Origin: Pogostemon cablin
Taxonomy: Eukaryota > Streptophyta > Magnoliopsida > Lamiales > Lamiaceae
Length of the DNA stretch: 64,000 nt
Direction: 5' to 3'
Assembly (NCBI GenBank): GCA_023678885.1
Contig: CM042954.1
Location: 4,214,198 to 4,278,197 of the forward strand
Under the pieces are notes generated by a model. That model saw only the letters and a program-made list of their open reading frames with translations, ran no database searches and was not told the origin of the DNA. The position numbers and the translations under genes are program-made. Shown one piece after another: positions 23,049 to 34,900 of this stretch (position 1 is the first letter of the stretch; each line of letters begins with the position of its first letter).

Positions 23049-24480
23049 GTTTGAATAACCTTGGAGCAAGAGATATAATTTCACCCCTCATTCTAGGTAC
23101 TATCAGTATCAATCATTTCCCCCTATGATTGGTACTCTAACCCGATATGATCTTCCTTTATAGGTACTATAAAATTAACTTCTTTATCCTACTTATTAAC
23201 CCAAATTCAATTCAATTAATAAACATTCATATATGACTGTTCTAATGAAGTTTCAGAGTCCCCTAACTTAGAATCATAACATGAAATCCTGTTTAGCAGT
23301 GAACGCGCTCAATCAACGACCAAAATATATATTCAGGCTATATATAACAGTTCGAGATGCACAAAACGACTGTGAATATAAATTAAAAATGCATAATCTT
23401 ATATAAAATAATTGCACAAGTAGTGTTGTACGGAGTATAAACACAAAGTTTAATTAATTCATAAAAACCTTCAAAACTCTAGATCTACCAAAAAGGCTCT
23501 AACCCATGGTGTTGTAGGAAACACACATGGAGTTAGATAGATCTTATCCATATGTCTGGAAAAAAACAAGATAAATTAGAAAACGAATATAACCCTAGAT
23601 CCGGGAGTCGTCACATCCTTCTACGTCTTGAATCCTTCTCTTGATTCAACAGATGAATCTTCACACTGATGGATGGATGTAGGAAGGGATGGGTGTGATG
23701 ATGTAGGGGGTAATCCTCTTTGTGGGGTGTAGAATGAATGAGTTCTTCCTTGGTGTGATCTATATCCCCTTTTATACTTGTAAGCTCTCCTTATGGACAT
23801 TTACTGAGCTTTTTCTTGGAAAATATGCACTGAAATCCCATAGCTCTAGCTTCTGTGTCCTTGCTCGACCAAGCCACCAAACAGCTCTTGGCCGAGCAAG
23901 GTTGGCCTTGGTCGAGTGGAGGTGGAGCGGAATGTATGTAAGCTAAAACTCCTTCCTGTGTCTTGCTCGACTTACTCGACCAAAATGGTCTTGGTCGAGC
24001 AACTCAGTTTGGTCGAGCAACATTGCATAGTCTCACCGTTTCGCTCATAACTTCCACATCCAAACCCAGATTTGAGTGATTCCTACACTCACGCGATCCT
24101 CTCTTCCTTGGGTTTCTTTTCATATAAAGAACTTACAAATTTTCCAATATTTAAAGGGCACAAGTCGTGCAAATTTGGTATGAGTCGTGCTGGTCGGCAC
24201 AGCTTGTGCAACTTCACTGTTTTGATCATAACTCCCTCATCTGAACTCCAATTGAGGTGTTTCTTGAACCAAAATGATCGTCTCTTCTATAGCTTTCCAA
24301 TGGTGTATTAAATCCCAATTTGGAGTTCCACACAAATACAGAAAAATTATATGATTTGGACGTGCGTTTTTCAGCATTCTTGCACACGTTATATTTTTCT
24401 CTAACTTTGCACTTTTGATCCTTTTTCCACCTAAAACACAATAAAATACCTCAAAAGTACATTTTTCTCAAATATATCGA
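23049..24480 (-). mobile_element. Gypsy-type LTR fragment 1
   Basis: Non-coding sequence containing the phrase CAAAACTCTAG...CTACCAAAAAGGCTC, then CCCATGGTGTTG, then a run about a daughter-rich CT leader. The same order occurs at 25590-25640 in fragment 2. I infer the LTR of a Ty3/gypsy element on the minus strand. It also contains TTGGTCGAGCAA words (23870-24020), GTCGTGC words (24160-24205), and two tandem copies of the block shared with the Copia LTRs (24026-24120, 24205-24300). Borders are not definable. Confidence 0.45.
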
Positions 24481-26220
24481 ATATAAGACACTTGTGCTAA
24501 TATATAATAATAATTTTCGTAAAAAAGGTATTAAATTGGACACTCAAACGTTGCTTATTTTCACTCTCATCACCCCTATTCCATGTCCGTGAGAGATTAT
24601 AATTTATTGCATAATTTTTTTATTTTACATTCCATGATTGTTGCTAATCTCATTTTTGCATTATCTGCAATCAATTCATTCTTGCATATACTATATTATC
24701 TTTTATTTCTTGCATTATTTTAATTGATTTTAATTGCATGTCCATTTATCCTTTTATCCCGTCGTCCTCATAAAATTACAATAAACTTGATATCGCTTAA
24801 ACTCTAAATTGCTTGATTTCTGTTCACTATTTTCTTTAGGAAAATATGAATCTCACCCTCTAGTGTAAGAGATCAATTGTAGTGCGCGTGTGACCAAGTT
24901 AAATTATCGAATCCATGGAATATTGTCAGAGTGACAAATAAATCTAATATGGCTATTTCTATTTAAGACAAACTCAAGTTATGAAAATTGATTAATAAAT
25001 AATAAAATAAAATTAGATATGATGGCGAAAAAACAATCACGTATTCCAAGATAAGAGAATGATTATGTTAGGGCAATCCAGTTTAACCATGTGACAGATT
25101 ATTCTAAACCCAAATTAATTACCTATATTTATAGTAGGATCGCTAAGCCTAGTTAGACCACCTTGATCGAGTAAGATCTAACACTTATAATGAGCCGTAA
25201 ATTCTAGGATTAATAAGGAATTAACTCTCACTCTCTGTATAGGTACTTGCCTATTTCAACTTTCTCTTTCTAGGTACTAAATTATTGACCCATTTTTTCT
25301 CCTTACCAATTACCTAATAATGATGTTTTACCAAGTAATTAATATTCTAGATTGATTATCTAACTGTCAATCCTCTAAGACTGCCACAAGAAATAACAAT
25401 TATTATACAGAAAAAGAGAATCCTATTAACTATCCAACTAGTAATACCGTCATGAATAATCAAAGGAATCAAAACACAAAATACAATAATTTGAAGTCTG
25501 AAAATATCTTCTTTAATAAGAAAATAAGCAATCTGCAGTATAAGAAATTCAAGTCTAGGAAATAAATCAGACATGAATTAAACTATCAAAACTCTAACAC
25601 TACCAAAAAGATACTTAGCTCATGGTGTTACAAGCAACAACCATGTCTATGGAAGAAGACTTACCCATGAGTGTAAAAACTAGAAAGAATAAAGTAAAGA
25701 AAGAAAAACTTATTTGTTTGGTTCTCCTTCTTCAACTCCATCCTCGTCAGAATTTCCGTCTCCGATCAAGTAGACGAATACTATCTTGAATCCTCTCCAG
25801 ATGGTAAATGACGGATGATGGGTAGAACATGAAAGACGGATATGGTGGATTAGGGTTTAAAACCCTAGGTAATGTGGTGGTGGTAGATTAGGCGATTTCT
25901 CTACAATTTTGTGTGGTGATGAGAATGGAGTATACATAGGTGTTTAGAAGGAAAATTGAATGAGACATTGGCAAAATATGTGTGTTTAGGTCTTTAGGAA
26001 GAGAATATGCCGGAAGTATCTTTCAACTTCACGGACATATTTAAATTAATAAATTTAAAAGTTATAAACTTTTAAACTTCACGGGCAAATAATAAAATAA
26101 TAAGAAATGTTTGTGTTTAATTAATTTTTTTGAGAAAATAGAAAATCTTCAATTTAAAGAAGGAAACGTTGAAATTAGAAAAAATACCGTGAAGAAGGAA
26201 TACTATGGGATGGAGGCATA
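24481..26220 (-). mobile_element. Gypsy-type LTR fragment 2
   Basis: Contains, near 24860-24920, AGAGATCAATTGTAGTGCGCGTG followed by TCGAATCCATGG, which resembles the complement of the LTR-end phrase of many plant gypsy elements. Then come CCATGGTGTT-type text at 25620 and a stretch (25872-25950, GTGGTGGTGGTAGATTAGGC...) that recurs at 32224-32300. No coding sequence. Confidence 0.4.
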
Positions 26221-26227
26221 AATTGTA

Positions 26228-26430
26228 CTCCCTCCGTCCTCAAACAATATTCACTTCTACAGTACCACAGATATCAAGAAAAATTTATTTTTTTAATTAA
26301 CTTTATTGACTTTTGGGGGTAATTTGGTATTTTTAGGTAATAAATAATAAAGTATGTTATATATTGAAAAAATGAATGACATTTTTAAAATTTATGTGTT
26401 TACTTTAGAAAATTTATATTAAAAGTAAAA
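26228..26430. mobile_element. Stowaway-like MITE, 3' end missing
   Basis: TA then CTCCCTCCGTCCTCAAACAAT. The interior matches the complete copy at 29601 (ATTGACTTTTGGGGGTAATT, AATAATAAAGTATGTTAT) but the right terminus is absent. Confidence 0.65.
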
Positions 26431-27880
26431 AAGTGATCTAATGGTTGAGATGCCTAGGTGCACCGATGCACCACAGTTAGACTCAAAAAATTTACTGCAC
26501 CCATTATATTCAATTGCATTCGTGTATTTAAAGCTAATAATTTGGGTAAACACCATTAACTCCAAGGTTTATACTTTATATTATCAGCACGCCATACCAT
26601 ACCAGAAAAACACTCTCTCCCTCTCCTCATCACCTCTATCATCTCTCTTTCCGAATACTTGAACTTCGCACACAAAATGGGACTGTGACGGGTGGGACTG
26701 ATTTTGCAAATTTCTCGAAAGGAAAAATAATACTCAAATGATGAAAAGTGCAATGAGCTATAATATGAATAATTTATAATTAAAATAAAAAGTAACAACA
26801 TTTTTAAAGAAAATAGTAAAATTCTTAATAAAAAGTGATACTAATTAAAAAAAGTATAAATGGTCTCGTGAAACAATCACACGCAAGATTTACCGGTCTC
26901 CTCCATCATACTCCAAATTCGACGTGTGGTAGAATTCAATTCGAGTTATTTGGACGTGTGGCGGAATTCAATTTAAGTTTTAGCGACTGGTTTATTAATT
27001 AGGTAGGCCTTGGGTGAGAACGTTTCACGAATCCTAATTTTTTAGACGGATGATCCATTAACTAAATAGGATATATTTTAAATTAAATTAAAAATAAAGG
27101 AGGACTGTGTTTGGGGATTAATTAATAAGCCAATATAGTAAATATGCCGCCAAATTTGTGCGGCTAATTAACCTGATTAACCAGTAAATTTAATTAGTCT
27201 AGGGACTTTATTTAATTAGCAAATGTAATAATGCACAAAATAGACATATTAAAATTTCTTTTAATAATATAATTTCCAATGAGATTGTATACATTCAAAA
27301 TATAAAAAGTACAATTATCCAATCTAATTGGTGTCTGGACACACTACTCTAACATTGTTAAACATCCCCTTAAAAGTTTGGGAACAAAAGAAATTTTTTA
27401 AATCTGCATGGCACTGAATGAATTTTTTCTATATTTTAATATTTTAGATCGTGTAAAGAAGTTCAAGTAAAAGGGATTCATTTATTGAGTGTGTTTTTTT
27501 GGAGGTATGGAACTTCTCTATTTGTTTGTTTGTGTTGATGGGATTTGTTGGAGGTTGATTATTGAACTTGGTTTCTTGGTTAGAAGGGAGTCTGAAATGT
27601 TTGCAAAACTTACATAAAGTTAGGTGGAGGGAGTAATTATTTTAATATTGAAATTAAAGTTTTGTGAGACTAAAAATGATTTTTACACGATAAAATAATC
27701 ATGTTTTTTTTAATTTTCTTCGAAAGACATATTTGCCTAATGATATAGAATGTTGCCCAAAGGATACAGAAGATACAAACCATGAAGATGGACAAATAAA
27801 TCCTAATTTATACTGAGATCCAAAAATCAAATTCAATCCAAACACAAGATTACAAATAATTTTTTTAATTCAAAAAGTAA
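26431..27880. other. Intergenic, no gene seen
   Basis: AT-rich. GTGGAATTCAATT is repeated twice near 26925-26975 (AGAATTCAATTCGAGTTATTTGGACGTG-like units of about 36 bp). A lone GGAGGGAGTA at 27624 may be a MITE end. Confidence 0.4.
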
Positions 27881-27887
27881 AATTAAT

Positions 27888-28186
27888 TCAGCCAAAAATA
27901 CAAAAGAACCATAAATCTGCTAGAACCTTCAGAGTGCTGTGATGTTCAATGAAAACCTCATCTGATGTCTTACCTTCTTTGTTCTTCTTGTTCGGTGATG
28001 AAGTCGGCACAACAGCCTTCACATCCTATATTATATATGTTGTGAATCGATCAAAGAATAAAAGAAAACGAAAACACAATCACGGAAAAGAATTGTTACC
28101 TGGTAAGAATGCCGAGCAAGGGGACTGGGGAGGCGCGATGGAAGTCGACCTGTGATAGGATCAGTAGAATTTCTAAAGGAAAACAT
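27888..28186 (-). CDS. Possible small two-exon gene (74 residues)
   Basis: On the minus strand an ATG at 28186, in a pyrimidine-rich leader context (CTTTTCTCCATCCATG), opens 29 codons. They end exactly at a donor, CCAG/GTAACA (exon 1: 28186-28100). An acceptor TTATAG lies 75 bp on (exon 2: 28025-27888), in phase 0, and gives 45 more codons to TGA. The sequence is basic and Ser/Pro-rich at the start (RLPSRLPSP, PTSSPNKKNK). A second donor inside exon 2 (GAAG/GTAAGA at 27973) would allow a longer gene instead. I recognise no family. Alternatives are the 5' end of a longer, lost gene, or chance. The TIR element at 28311 begins 125 bp upstream of the start codon. Confidence 0.35.
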
Positions 28187-28310
28187 GGATGGAGAAAAGA
28201 GAATGAAGGAAAGATTAGGATTTTGATTTCAGGAGTTGGATTTTCACAACCACACATGAATATTTTAGTGTTCTGATGTTTAATTTCTAATAAGAATAGA
28301 AAAGACTTAG

Positions 28311-29550
28311 GAAAAATGCACTTTTGGTTTGAGACGAGAATTTTCATTTCATTTTTAGTCCCTGACATTTTTTTTTGTCTCAAAAGTTGTAATTTTGGTC
28401 CCTACCGTTAAGTTATGGATGGAAACTGTCAAATAAAAAAAATCTATCGTTCCAGCTTCAATACGATCAAGGATGAACTTTTGGAACAAAACCAAACCAA
28501 ATACACACTTAATCCAAGAATCCCTAGGAAATCCTTATGCAACATATCAAAATAAGAATCCTCAATCAGAAAATAATGATTAACAAATTAAAAGTAAATC
28601 CAAAAAAATAGTTAATAATTGCTAATCCTGTAAACCTTATTAAAACTCCTTTCTCCCAACACTATCAGATTCGAAAACCCTCAAATTCCTCATAAATGCA
28701 ATTAAAAATCCTTCTCACATCAAAAATTGAATTCCCAAATTTCTTTCTCATTCTCCGGAGATACTCTAATGGCGAATCAATAATAACACAATCCTCCCCG
28801 ACGTCAAACTCTTGCATTGTCATCGCCCCGCCTCCATGCCCTTCCCTGCTTCCATGCCCTCGCTGCCACCGAGAAATTGCTGCTATTCTCTGCCTCAGAA
28901 TCCTCCGCCGCGTGGCGAAAAAGTAAGGTGGTTATCTATTTGGGATGGAGGGAGAGAAGGGATAGGGATGAATTACAGGAGATAGAGAGGAGAAAGGGTT
29001 TTCTTGCGGATCCAGCGGAAGAGACTAACCTATGACTTCATTCTCCAGTCGATTGAGCTCCAACTTCACCGGATCCAAACAATGGAGCAAGTTAATAAAC
29101 TAATCGGCATCGAGGCTCTGCCGCCTCAACGCCTTTCGCTGCAACGAGCCCTTGCCTACTCCATCTTTGAAGGACGCTGACACGGCCAGTGGCACCACCA
29201 CTGCCGCCACTCCCCTCGCCGGAAACCTCCTCCATTTCTGATCTACTCGCTTCTTGTAGCGGACATCAAATCTCCATAGTGAATATAATTCCAAAAATAT
29301 GCCGTTGTGGTGGAATTTGTCGTGCTTTGGAATTTTAGGTCAGAGAGAGAAATGGTTAGGGATAAATTATTGTTGAAAAGATATTTAAGATCATTGATAA
29401 ATTAAAGGAAAATTATCCTTAACGGCCGTATCCCACTTTCCGTTAATTTATGGATAAAATTTAAGAAAAAAATTAATATACCAAAATTATAATGAAAATG
29501 ACAAAAAATGAAATGAGACATTTCGTATGAGATTAAAAGTGTATTTTTTC
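28311..29550. mobile_element. Long-TIR element (MULE-like) carrying GC-rich gene-like DNA
   Basis: The first about 100 bp (GAAAAATGCACTTTTGG ... CATTTCATTTTTAG ... GTAATTTTGG) and the inverse complement of the last about 110 bp (GAAAAAATACACTTTTAATC ... CATTTCATTTTTTG ... ATAATTTTGG) match as long imperfect terminal inverted repeats. Left flank AAAAGACTTAG (28300-28310) and right flank AAAAGTCTTAG (29553-29563) agree at 10 of 11, compatible with a MULE-length duplication. The interior 28790-29300 is markedly GC-rich, unlike the surroundings. It contains ORFs on both strands and a donor-like site (AAAAA/GTAAGG at 28921), as captured exons would. No transposase. Pack-MULE is my inference. Confidence 0.6.
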
Positions 29551-29600
29551 TGAAAAGTCTTAGTAGAATTTTTTGTCTCTTGAATTTATAAATTAATTAA

Positions 29601-29873
29601 TCTCTCCGTCCCAAATTCAAGTTCACGTTTACTGTAGATACGGAGTTTAAGAAAAGTCACTTTTTGACTTTCTTTTGAGGGTAGTATGATATTTTTGGGT
29701 AATAAATAAATGATAAAGTATGTTATTTATTTTAATAAAGGTGATGAAAAATTTGAAATTAAAGTATGTTAGAGGGATATTAGTTTGTTGCTTTTTCCTT
29801 TTATGGAAGTGTGAAGTTGAATTTGTAATGGACCAAAACGGAAAGTGTGAAGTTGAAGTTGGGACGGAGGGAG
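29601..29873. mobile_element. Stowaway-like MITE, complete copy
   Basis: Starts TCTCTCCGTCCCAAATTC and ends AAGTTGGGACGGAGGGAG before TA. 273 bp. Reference copy for the interrupted and truncated relatives at 11345 and 26228. Confidence 0.85.
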
Positions 29874-29875
29874 TA

Positions 29876-31590
29876 CTATGTATACAAAAGCATAGTCATG
29901 CAATTATATCTGTTGCCAAAAATGGATGTCTTAACAATTTGGGGACCTTTACGAATAAAATAAAAAGATACGAGACATTTTATGTTTCAAATTCAAACAA
30001 ATAGTATTCAATTACTATTTTGGATTTTGGTAGAATATATTTAAACTTTACGTAAAATTAAATATTAATTGATTTGGAAGAATTGGTGAAAGAGGATAGA
30101 AAAAGAAGAAAATATATACTCATACCTAACAAAAAAATAAAAAAGAAGAATGATACATCAGGAAGTGATTGAACCTGCATATTAGATCAAATTAAGTAAA
30201 AGTAAAGTATAAAAAATAAAACAAATTAAACTAGATTACAAATAGTATGGAAGTGAAATAGAGATAAAAAAGAAGAATCATCAAAAAGAAAAAGAAAGAA
30301 GAATTTGATTAGGTAATGAAAATGTTTATATATAATAATTTGAACGAATAAACGATCGTGATTGGAAGCAATCAACGACAAAGGAAAAATGGTGAAAAAC
30401 TACTAAAGATAGCGTTGAAAGATTTGATATTATTAAAATTAGTATATTAATTGACCATTAGTAAAATATATGCCATAATATTTTTATATTTATCAAATTT
30501 ATATTGTTAATTAAAAAATAAATATATAATTTATTATTAGCTTAAATATGATTCGTGATTGAGATCAAACGAATGAAATTGACAACTAAGATTAAATTGA
30601 ATGAAAACTAAATTTATTAAAATTAAAAAGATGGAGAAAAATTGAAGATAAAAATATAAATTAAGTTTGTTTTTATATATGTATATAAATTAAGCATATA
30701 TTGATTAAAAATTAGTCAAATATGCCAAAAATATCTCTCATATTTACCAAATTTATATTGTAAAATAAAAAAGCAAAATTTAAATAATAAAATTCATTAT
30801 TAGTATAATTCTAAAAAAATACTTTTTATCGTAAAATATATAAAACCATCTATGTAAAGTGATATGATCCTATCTAGACCCGATCAATTAGGATATAAAG
30901 TAGTAGTAGTAAGATTATAAAATATAAAAAATCAAATAATTAAGAGAATTTTAGGCTTCCTCATTATTTTTTTAAGAATACAAAATTTTTTAAAATAATG
31001 GTCTTAAAAACTAAAATGGATAAAATTGTGGTGTGATTGTGAATTTCCCAACCCAGACAATAGTTTCAATTTCTTATTTGATATATTATTGCTAATATTT
31101 TGCCTCAAAAACACAATGAGAAAAAAAAAAGAAAATTTTCAGAAACATTAAAGTAATTACTCCATTACCTATCTAGACCCGATCAATTAGAATATAAAGT
31201 AGTAGTAGTAAGATTATAAAATATAAAAAAAATAATTAAGAGGATTTTAATGTACATTTTTTATTTATCACATTTATAAATTTTATTAACTTGTATATTA
31301 GTGATCTACATAAATATAATATCATATATTTCAGCACTATTTTTGGTAATTATTCCCTTTTTTCTTACGATAATTGATTTCAATCACAGTCGTTCATTCA
31401 TTCAAATCGTTCTATATAAACCTTTTCATTAACTAATTAAATTATTTAACTTTTTTCTTTTTCTTCTTTTTTTGGTATCTTTTCTTTTATCTTCTATGGT
31501 ATAAACCTTTTCATTAACTAATCAAATTCTTTATTTTTTTTTTCTTTTTCTTCTTTTTCTGGTGCCTTTTTTTTATCTTCTACGGTAAAA
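29876..31590. repeat. AT-rich intergenic block with internal direct and inverted repeats
   Basis: No gene. 30871-30953 recurs at 31170-31249 (TATCTAGACCCGATCAATTA, then GTAGTAGTAGTAAGATTATA). An 85-bp CT-rich unit is tandem at 31415-31499 and 31500-31585 (TATAAACCTTTTCATTAACT ... TCTTCTAYGG). The segment 30268-30381 is an inverted, diverged copy of 31364-31470 (ATCACGATCGTTTATTCG against ATCACAGTCGTTCATTCA). A further CT-rich relative lies at 32120-32210. Confidence 0.65.
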
Positions 31591-31593
31591 ATT

Positions 31594-31684
31594 TGTATGC
31601 CCCGAGGCACACCGTTCGCCTTTAAAATTTAGTATTAAAGTAATACTAAATTGTAAAGGCGAACGGTGTGCCCCCGGGGCACAA
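31594..31684. repeat. 91-bp near-perfect palindrome, GC-rich ends
   Basis: The left arm TGCCCCGAGGCACACC...GTTCGCC...TTTAGTATT and the right arm AATACTAAATT...GGCGAACGG...GTGCCCCCGGGGCA are complementary over about 40 bp with two mismatches and an indel, around a 5-nt loop (AAAGT). It is the strongest simple hairpin I found. Confidence 0.85.
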
Positions 31685-31702
31685 GAGACTAACTCTTCTT
31701 CT

Positions 31703-32060
31703 CACTACAAAAAAAAATATTTTTTAACAACAGAATTTACCAATGGAATTCAATCAGTTGGTAATTACCAATGAATTAGCAACAAAAATAACAATTTTGT
31801 TTTAGCAATGGAATACCAACGGATTTATTCTCTATTTTACCAACAAAATTCAATACGTTGGTAATTACCAACGGAATTATTTGCAACGGATTACCAACGG
31901 AATTGATTTTTCATTGCTAAAAATTTATTAACCACCACTTTATCAACAAAATTTTACCAATGAATTCCTTTGCTAATCCGTTGGTAAGCCAATTTAAAAA
32001 TAGAATTAAGGCTTTTACTAACGGAATATTCCGTTGGTAAAAAATAATTTTTTTGTAGTG
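31703..32060. mobile_element. CACTA (EnSpm) MITE
   Basis: Starts CACTACAAAAAAAAATATTT and ends AATTTTTTTGTAGTG. The flanking 3-bp duplication TCT is perfect (31700-31702, 32061-32063). 358 bp. The interior is built from subterminal words of the type TTACCAATGGAATTC and CGTTGGTAATTACC in both orientations, as in CACTA transposase-binding regions. No ORF. Confidence 0.85.
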
Positions 32061-32063
32061 TCT

Positions 32064-32690
32064 ATTCTATAGACTATACTTTTATACTATTTCTAATATT
32101 CTAATTTACTTTTATTTGATTTCATATGCCGATTCAATCATTCTCATTCAAAGTATCATTATTTTTTTATTTTTTGTTATCTTTTTGTTTTCTTTTTTAT
32201 TTTTGTGTTTTTTTTTATAATTTTATGTGGTGGTGGTAGATTAGGCTATATCTCCACGATTTTGTGTGGTGATGAGAATAAAGTATATATAGGTGTGAGA
32301 ATGGTATAATATAAGGAGTAGAAGGATATGAGATTTGAAAAATAAGGATAAATATAATTATGAAGGATGTGGAGGGATGTGAGATTAAGAAATAACTTGG
32401 CCACCCAGAACTTAAGGTGTTTTTCATCATCAAGCAACAAAACGACAAACCAAGAGAAAGAAAAATGAGATGGAAAGTCATGATCTAAGGGGACAATCAA
32501 AACATCAGCTAAGCCTCCAAAGACGTAATCAATCTTAACTAGGTTCACATAACTTCAAATTCAAAAGCATCAATTCATTCAAAACATGAAAGTTAAGATA
32601 ATTACTTCAACAATTCAAATGCTCAATCCACATATGCTCACAGGAGTATGCGAAAAATATTCAATTAGACGTGACAGTGCATTGATCATT
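32064..32690. other. Intergenic/LTR-like leader
   Basis: CT-rich at 32120-32210. 32224-32300 repeats text from 25872-25950. No gene. It may be the decayed 5' part of the Athila-like element that follows. Confidence 0.4.
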
Positions 32691-33480
32691 TTTTAGAAAG
32701 TCTGCAAATGAAGCAGGAGAGATATTTGAGGAGATTAAAGCTAACACTTTTGATAGGCCAGCGGAGAGAACAGAAGGAGGAGTCACTTTTGACAAAGTGG
32801 CTAAAGTAGAATTTCAGGTCAACAACAATGAGATGTTAGCTCTTACGGATTGACTTGATAAGATGAGTCAATAGTTAGACTGCCTCACTCAAAGAAACAA
32901 ATTTGGAGAGGAAGCTATGATGGTTGGTGATGAGGAATAGATGGAGGATGCAAATTATGCTATGGGTCAGAGAGCTTTCAAGAAGAATACAGAAATAGAT
33001 AAAACTTCAGGCCTAGTAATCAGCAATGGGGAAGGAATGACCAGAGAAACAACCGACAACATCAGTAAGGTGGTTACCAAGGAAATTCCAACTTCAACAA
33101 TCAGAGAAGGAATGACCATCTGTCTTATGCAAACCCGAGTAATGCAATTGACAATCTAGCCCATAAGTCTGTTGAAGGGAAAGCATCCGTTGATGATGAA
33201 ATGAAACCATTGATGAACCAGCAGGGAGAGCAGATGAACATGATACTCAAGTTGATGGTAACTAATCAAGAGCAAGCCGAAAAGAAGCAGAAAGAAACTT
33301 ATATTGCTCTTGGACAATTGAATGTTGCAGCTGAAAGTTACAGAAACAAGGAAAATTTCCATCTTAAACGGAAATTAATCCAAAGGAGCAATGTAAAGCA
33401 ATCATCCTGAGGAGTGAACACAGTATGAGGGTCCTAAAATACCATCAGAAAAAGCTGGAGATGAAACGGAGGTAAATAAA
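32690..33480 (+). pseudogene. Athila-like gag remnant
   Basis: Fragmented plus-strand frames read AGEIFEEIKANTFDRP, then an Arg/Asn/Gln-rich stretch (QRNNRQHQ..GGYQGN, NFNNQRRNDHLSYANPSN) and a helical segment (MILKLMVTNQEQAEKKQKET). This order (conserved gag core, QN-rich linker, coiled tail) is that of Athila/Tat-type gag. Several stops and at least two frameshifts (for example the stop at 32938) abolish function. Followed by the variable linker and protease. Confidence 0.65.
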
Positions 33481-33489
33481 TTCGACGAA

Positions 33490-33820
33490 AACATGTTGGA
33501 ATTCACTGAGATACGGCATGACTTGTGCAAGGAGCGGCACGACTCGTGCTGTCTTCATGGGGGTTCCCAGGACCGATCGTGCTCTCCGACAAATAAAGAA
33601 GTAAGCGGCACGACTAGGTACTCCAGCCGGCACGACTGTGAAGTTGGTCGGCATGACCCCTGCCATCATTGTGAAGATATGAAACACGAGTCAGAGAATG
33701 TATGGCACGAGTTAGAGAATGTGCAGCACGATTCTGAAGATGTCCTGCATGACTTGTGCCCTTCTCCATCGGAAAATTTAAAAATTTGTCTCGATCTTCA
33801 AGCTACTGATCTCGTATAAA
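33490..33820 (+). repeat. RHD-repeat linker between gag and protease
   Basis: The frame 33493-33819 is open and encodes about nine spaced copies of a motif like RHDSC, RHDLC or KHESE. The underlying DNA word is CGGCACGACTCGTGC, often degraded to GGCATGACTTGTGC. The same DNA word occurs in the Copia A leader and at 24160. This linker is not part of any gag or protease domain I know. Confidence 0.65.
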
Positions 33821-34259
33821 AGGATTCCAATGGTGCTGAAACTGATGAAATTTTGAAAGAACTTAAAGTAAAACTTTAAAAGTGGCAAAAAGTAAAGGCA
33901 GCAAGAGCAAACAAAGAAAGAGAAGTGAAATTTGAAAGGAATATTTGGGGGATTCCAAAGACAAAACATCCAATCCCGTTTCCACATAAATTTTTGAAGA
34001 AAGGATTAGATGAAAAATTCAAAAAGTTTGTGGTGATGTTCAAGAAGATCCACATTAATGTTCCTTTTGCATAAGCCGTAGAAGTGATTGTTAACTATGC
34101 AAGGTTCTTGAAAGACATCATGTCTAAGAAGAGGAGTCCAACAGGAGCTGAGAAGTTAATCTGACAAAGAGCTGCAGTTTTGTGATACAGAAGACAAAGA
34201 GCTGCAGTTCTGCGATACAGAAGAAGCTTCCTGTGAAGTTGAAAGATCTGGGTAGCTTC

Positions 34260-34900
34260 ACAATACCATGCAAGATTGGAAAAAGTGGAATCTAAGAGAG
34301 CCTTGTGTGATTTGGGAGCCAGCATTAATCTAATGCCTTATGCAGTATTCAACAAGTTCGGTTTGGGGAAAGGAAATATGACATCACTAGCACTACAACT
34401 TGCTGACAAATCCATAACATATTCTAGGGGGATGATTGAAGATGTTTTGGTGAAGGTGGAGAAGTTGATATTTCCTTGTGCTATACATGGAAGAAGTTGA
34501 TGAAGATAAAGTTTCTCTAATTTTAGGAAGGCCGTTCCTAGTAACTACAAGAGCCATGATTGGTGTTCAGAAGGGAGAGATCAGATTGAGAGTCAATGAT
34601 GAAGAAGCAGTCTTTTCACTAGACAAAGATTTGAGGTGGCTTGTAGAAGAGAAGATTGCAAGAGCATGGAAGTAGTAGAGGAGATCGTTGAAGACTGTCT
34701 GCCATTGATCCTATCTAAGGATCCACTTGAATCTTGCATAAGTGAATCTCTTACTTTACCTACTACTGATTTTGATGATATGTCTAATGATCTTACTCTT
34801 GAATTTCTTGAAAGCTTACATGCATTGAATGAGAGCAGGGATGCACAGATGGAATCAATGAGAATAGAGGAAGCAAAGTGGAAAAAGTAATATATGACAC
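34260..34900 (+). pseudogene. Athila-like retroviral-type aspartic protease region
   Basis: The frame at 34276 reads KVESKRALCDLGASINLMPY..., the active-site motif of plant gypsy proteases (D-L-G-A-S), then LALQLADKSITYSRGMIEDVLVKV. After a frameshift near 34478 it continues as LGRPFLVTTRAMIGVQKGEI, the C-terminal protease strand. An acidic spacer follows (34636-34890). Cleaves the gag-pol polyprotein in intact elements; here it is broken by the frameshift. Confidence 0.8.
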
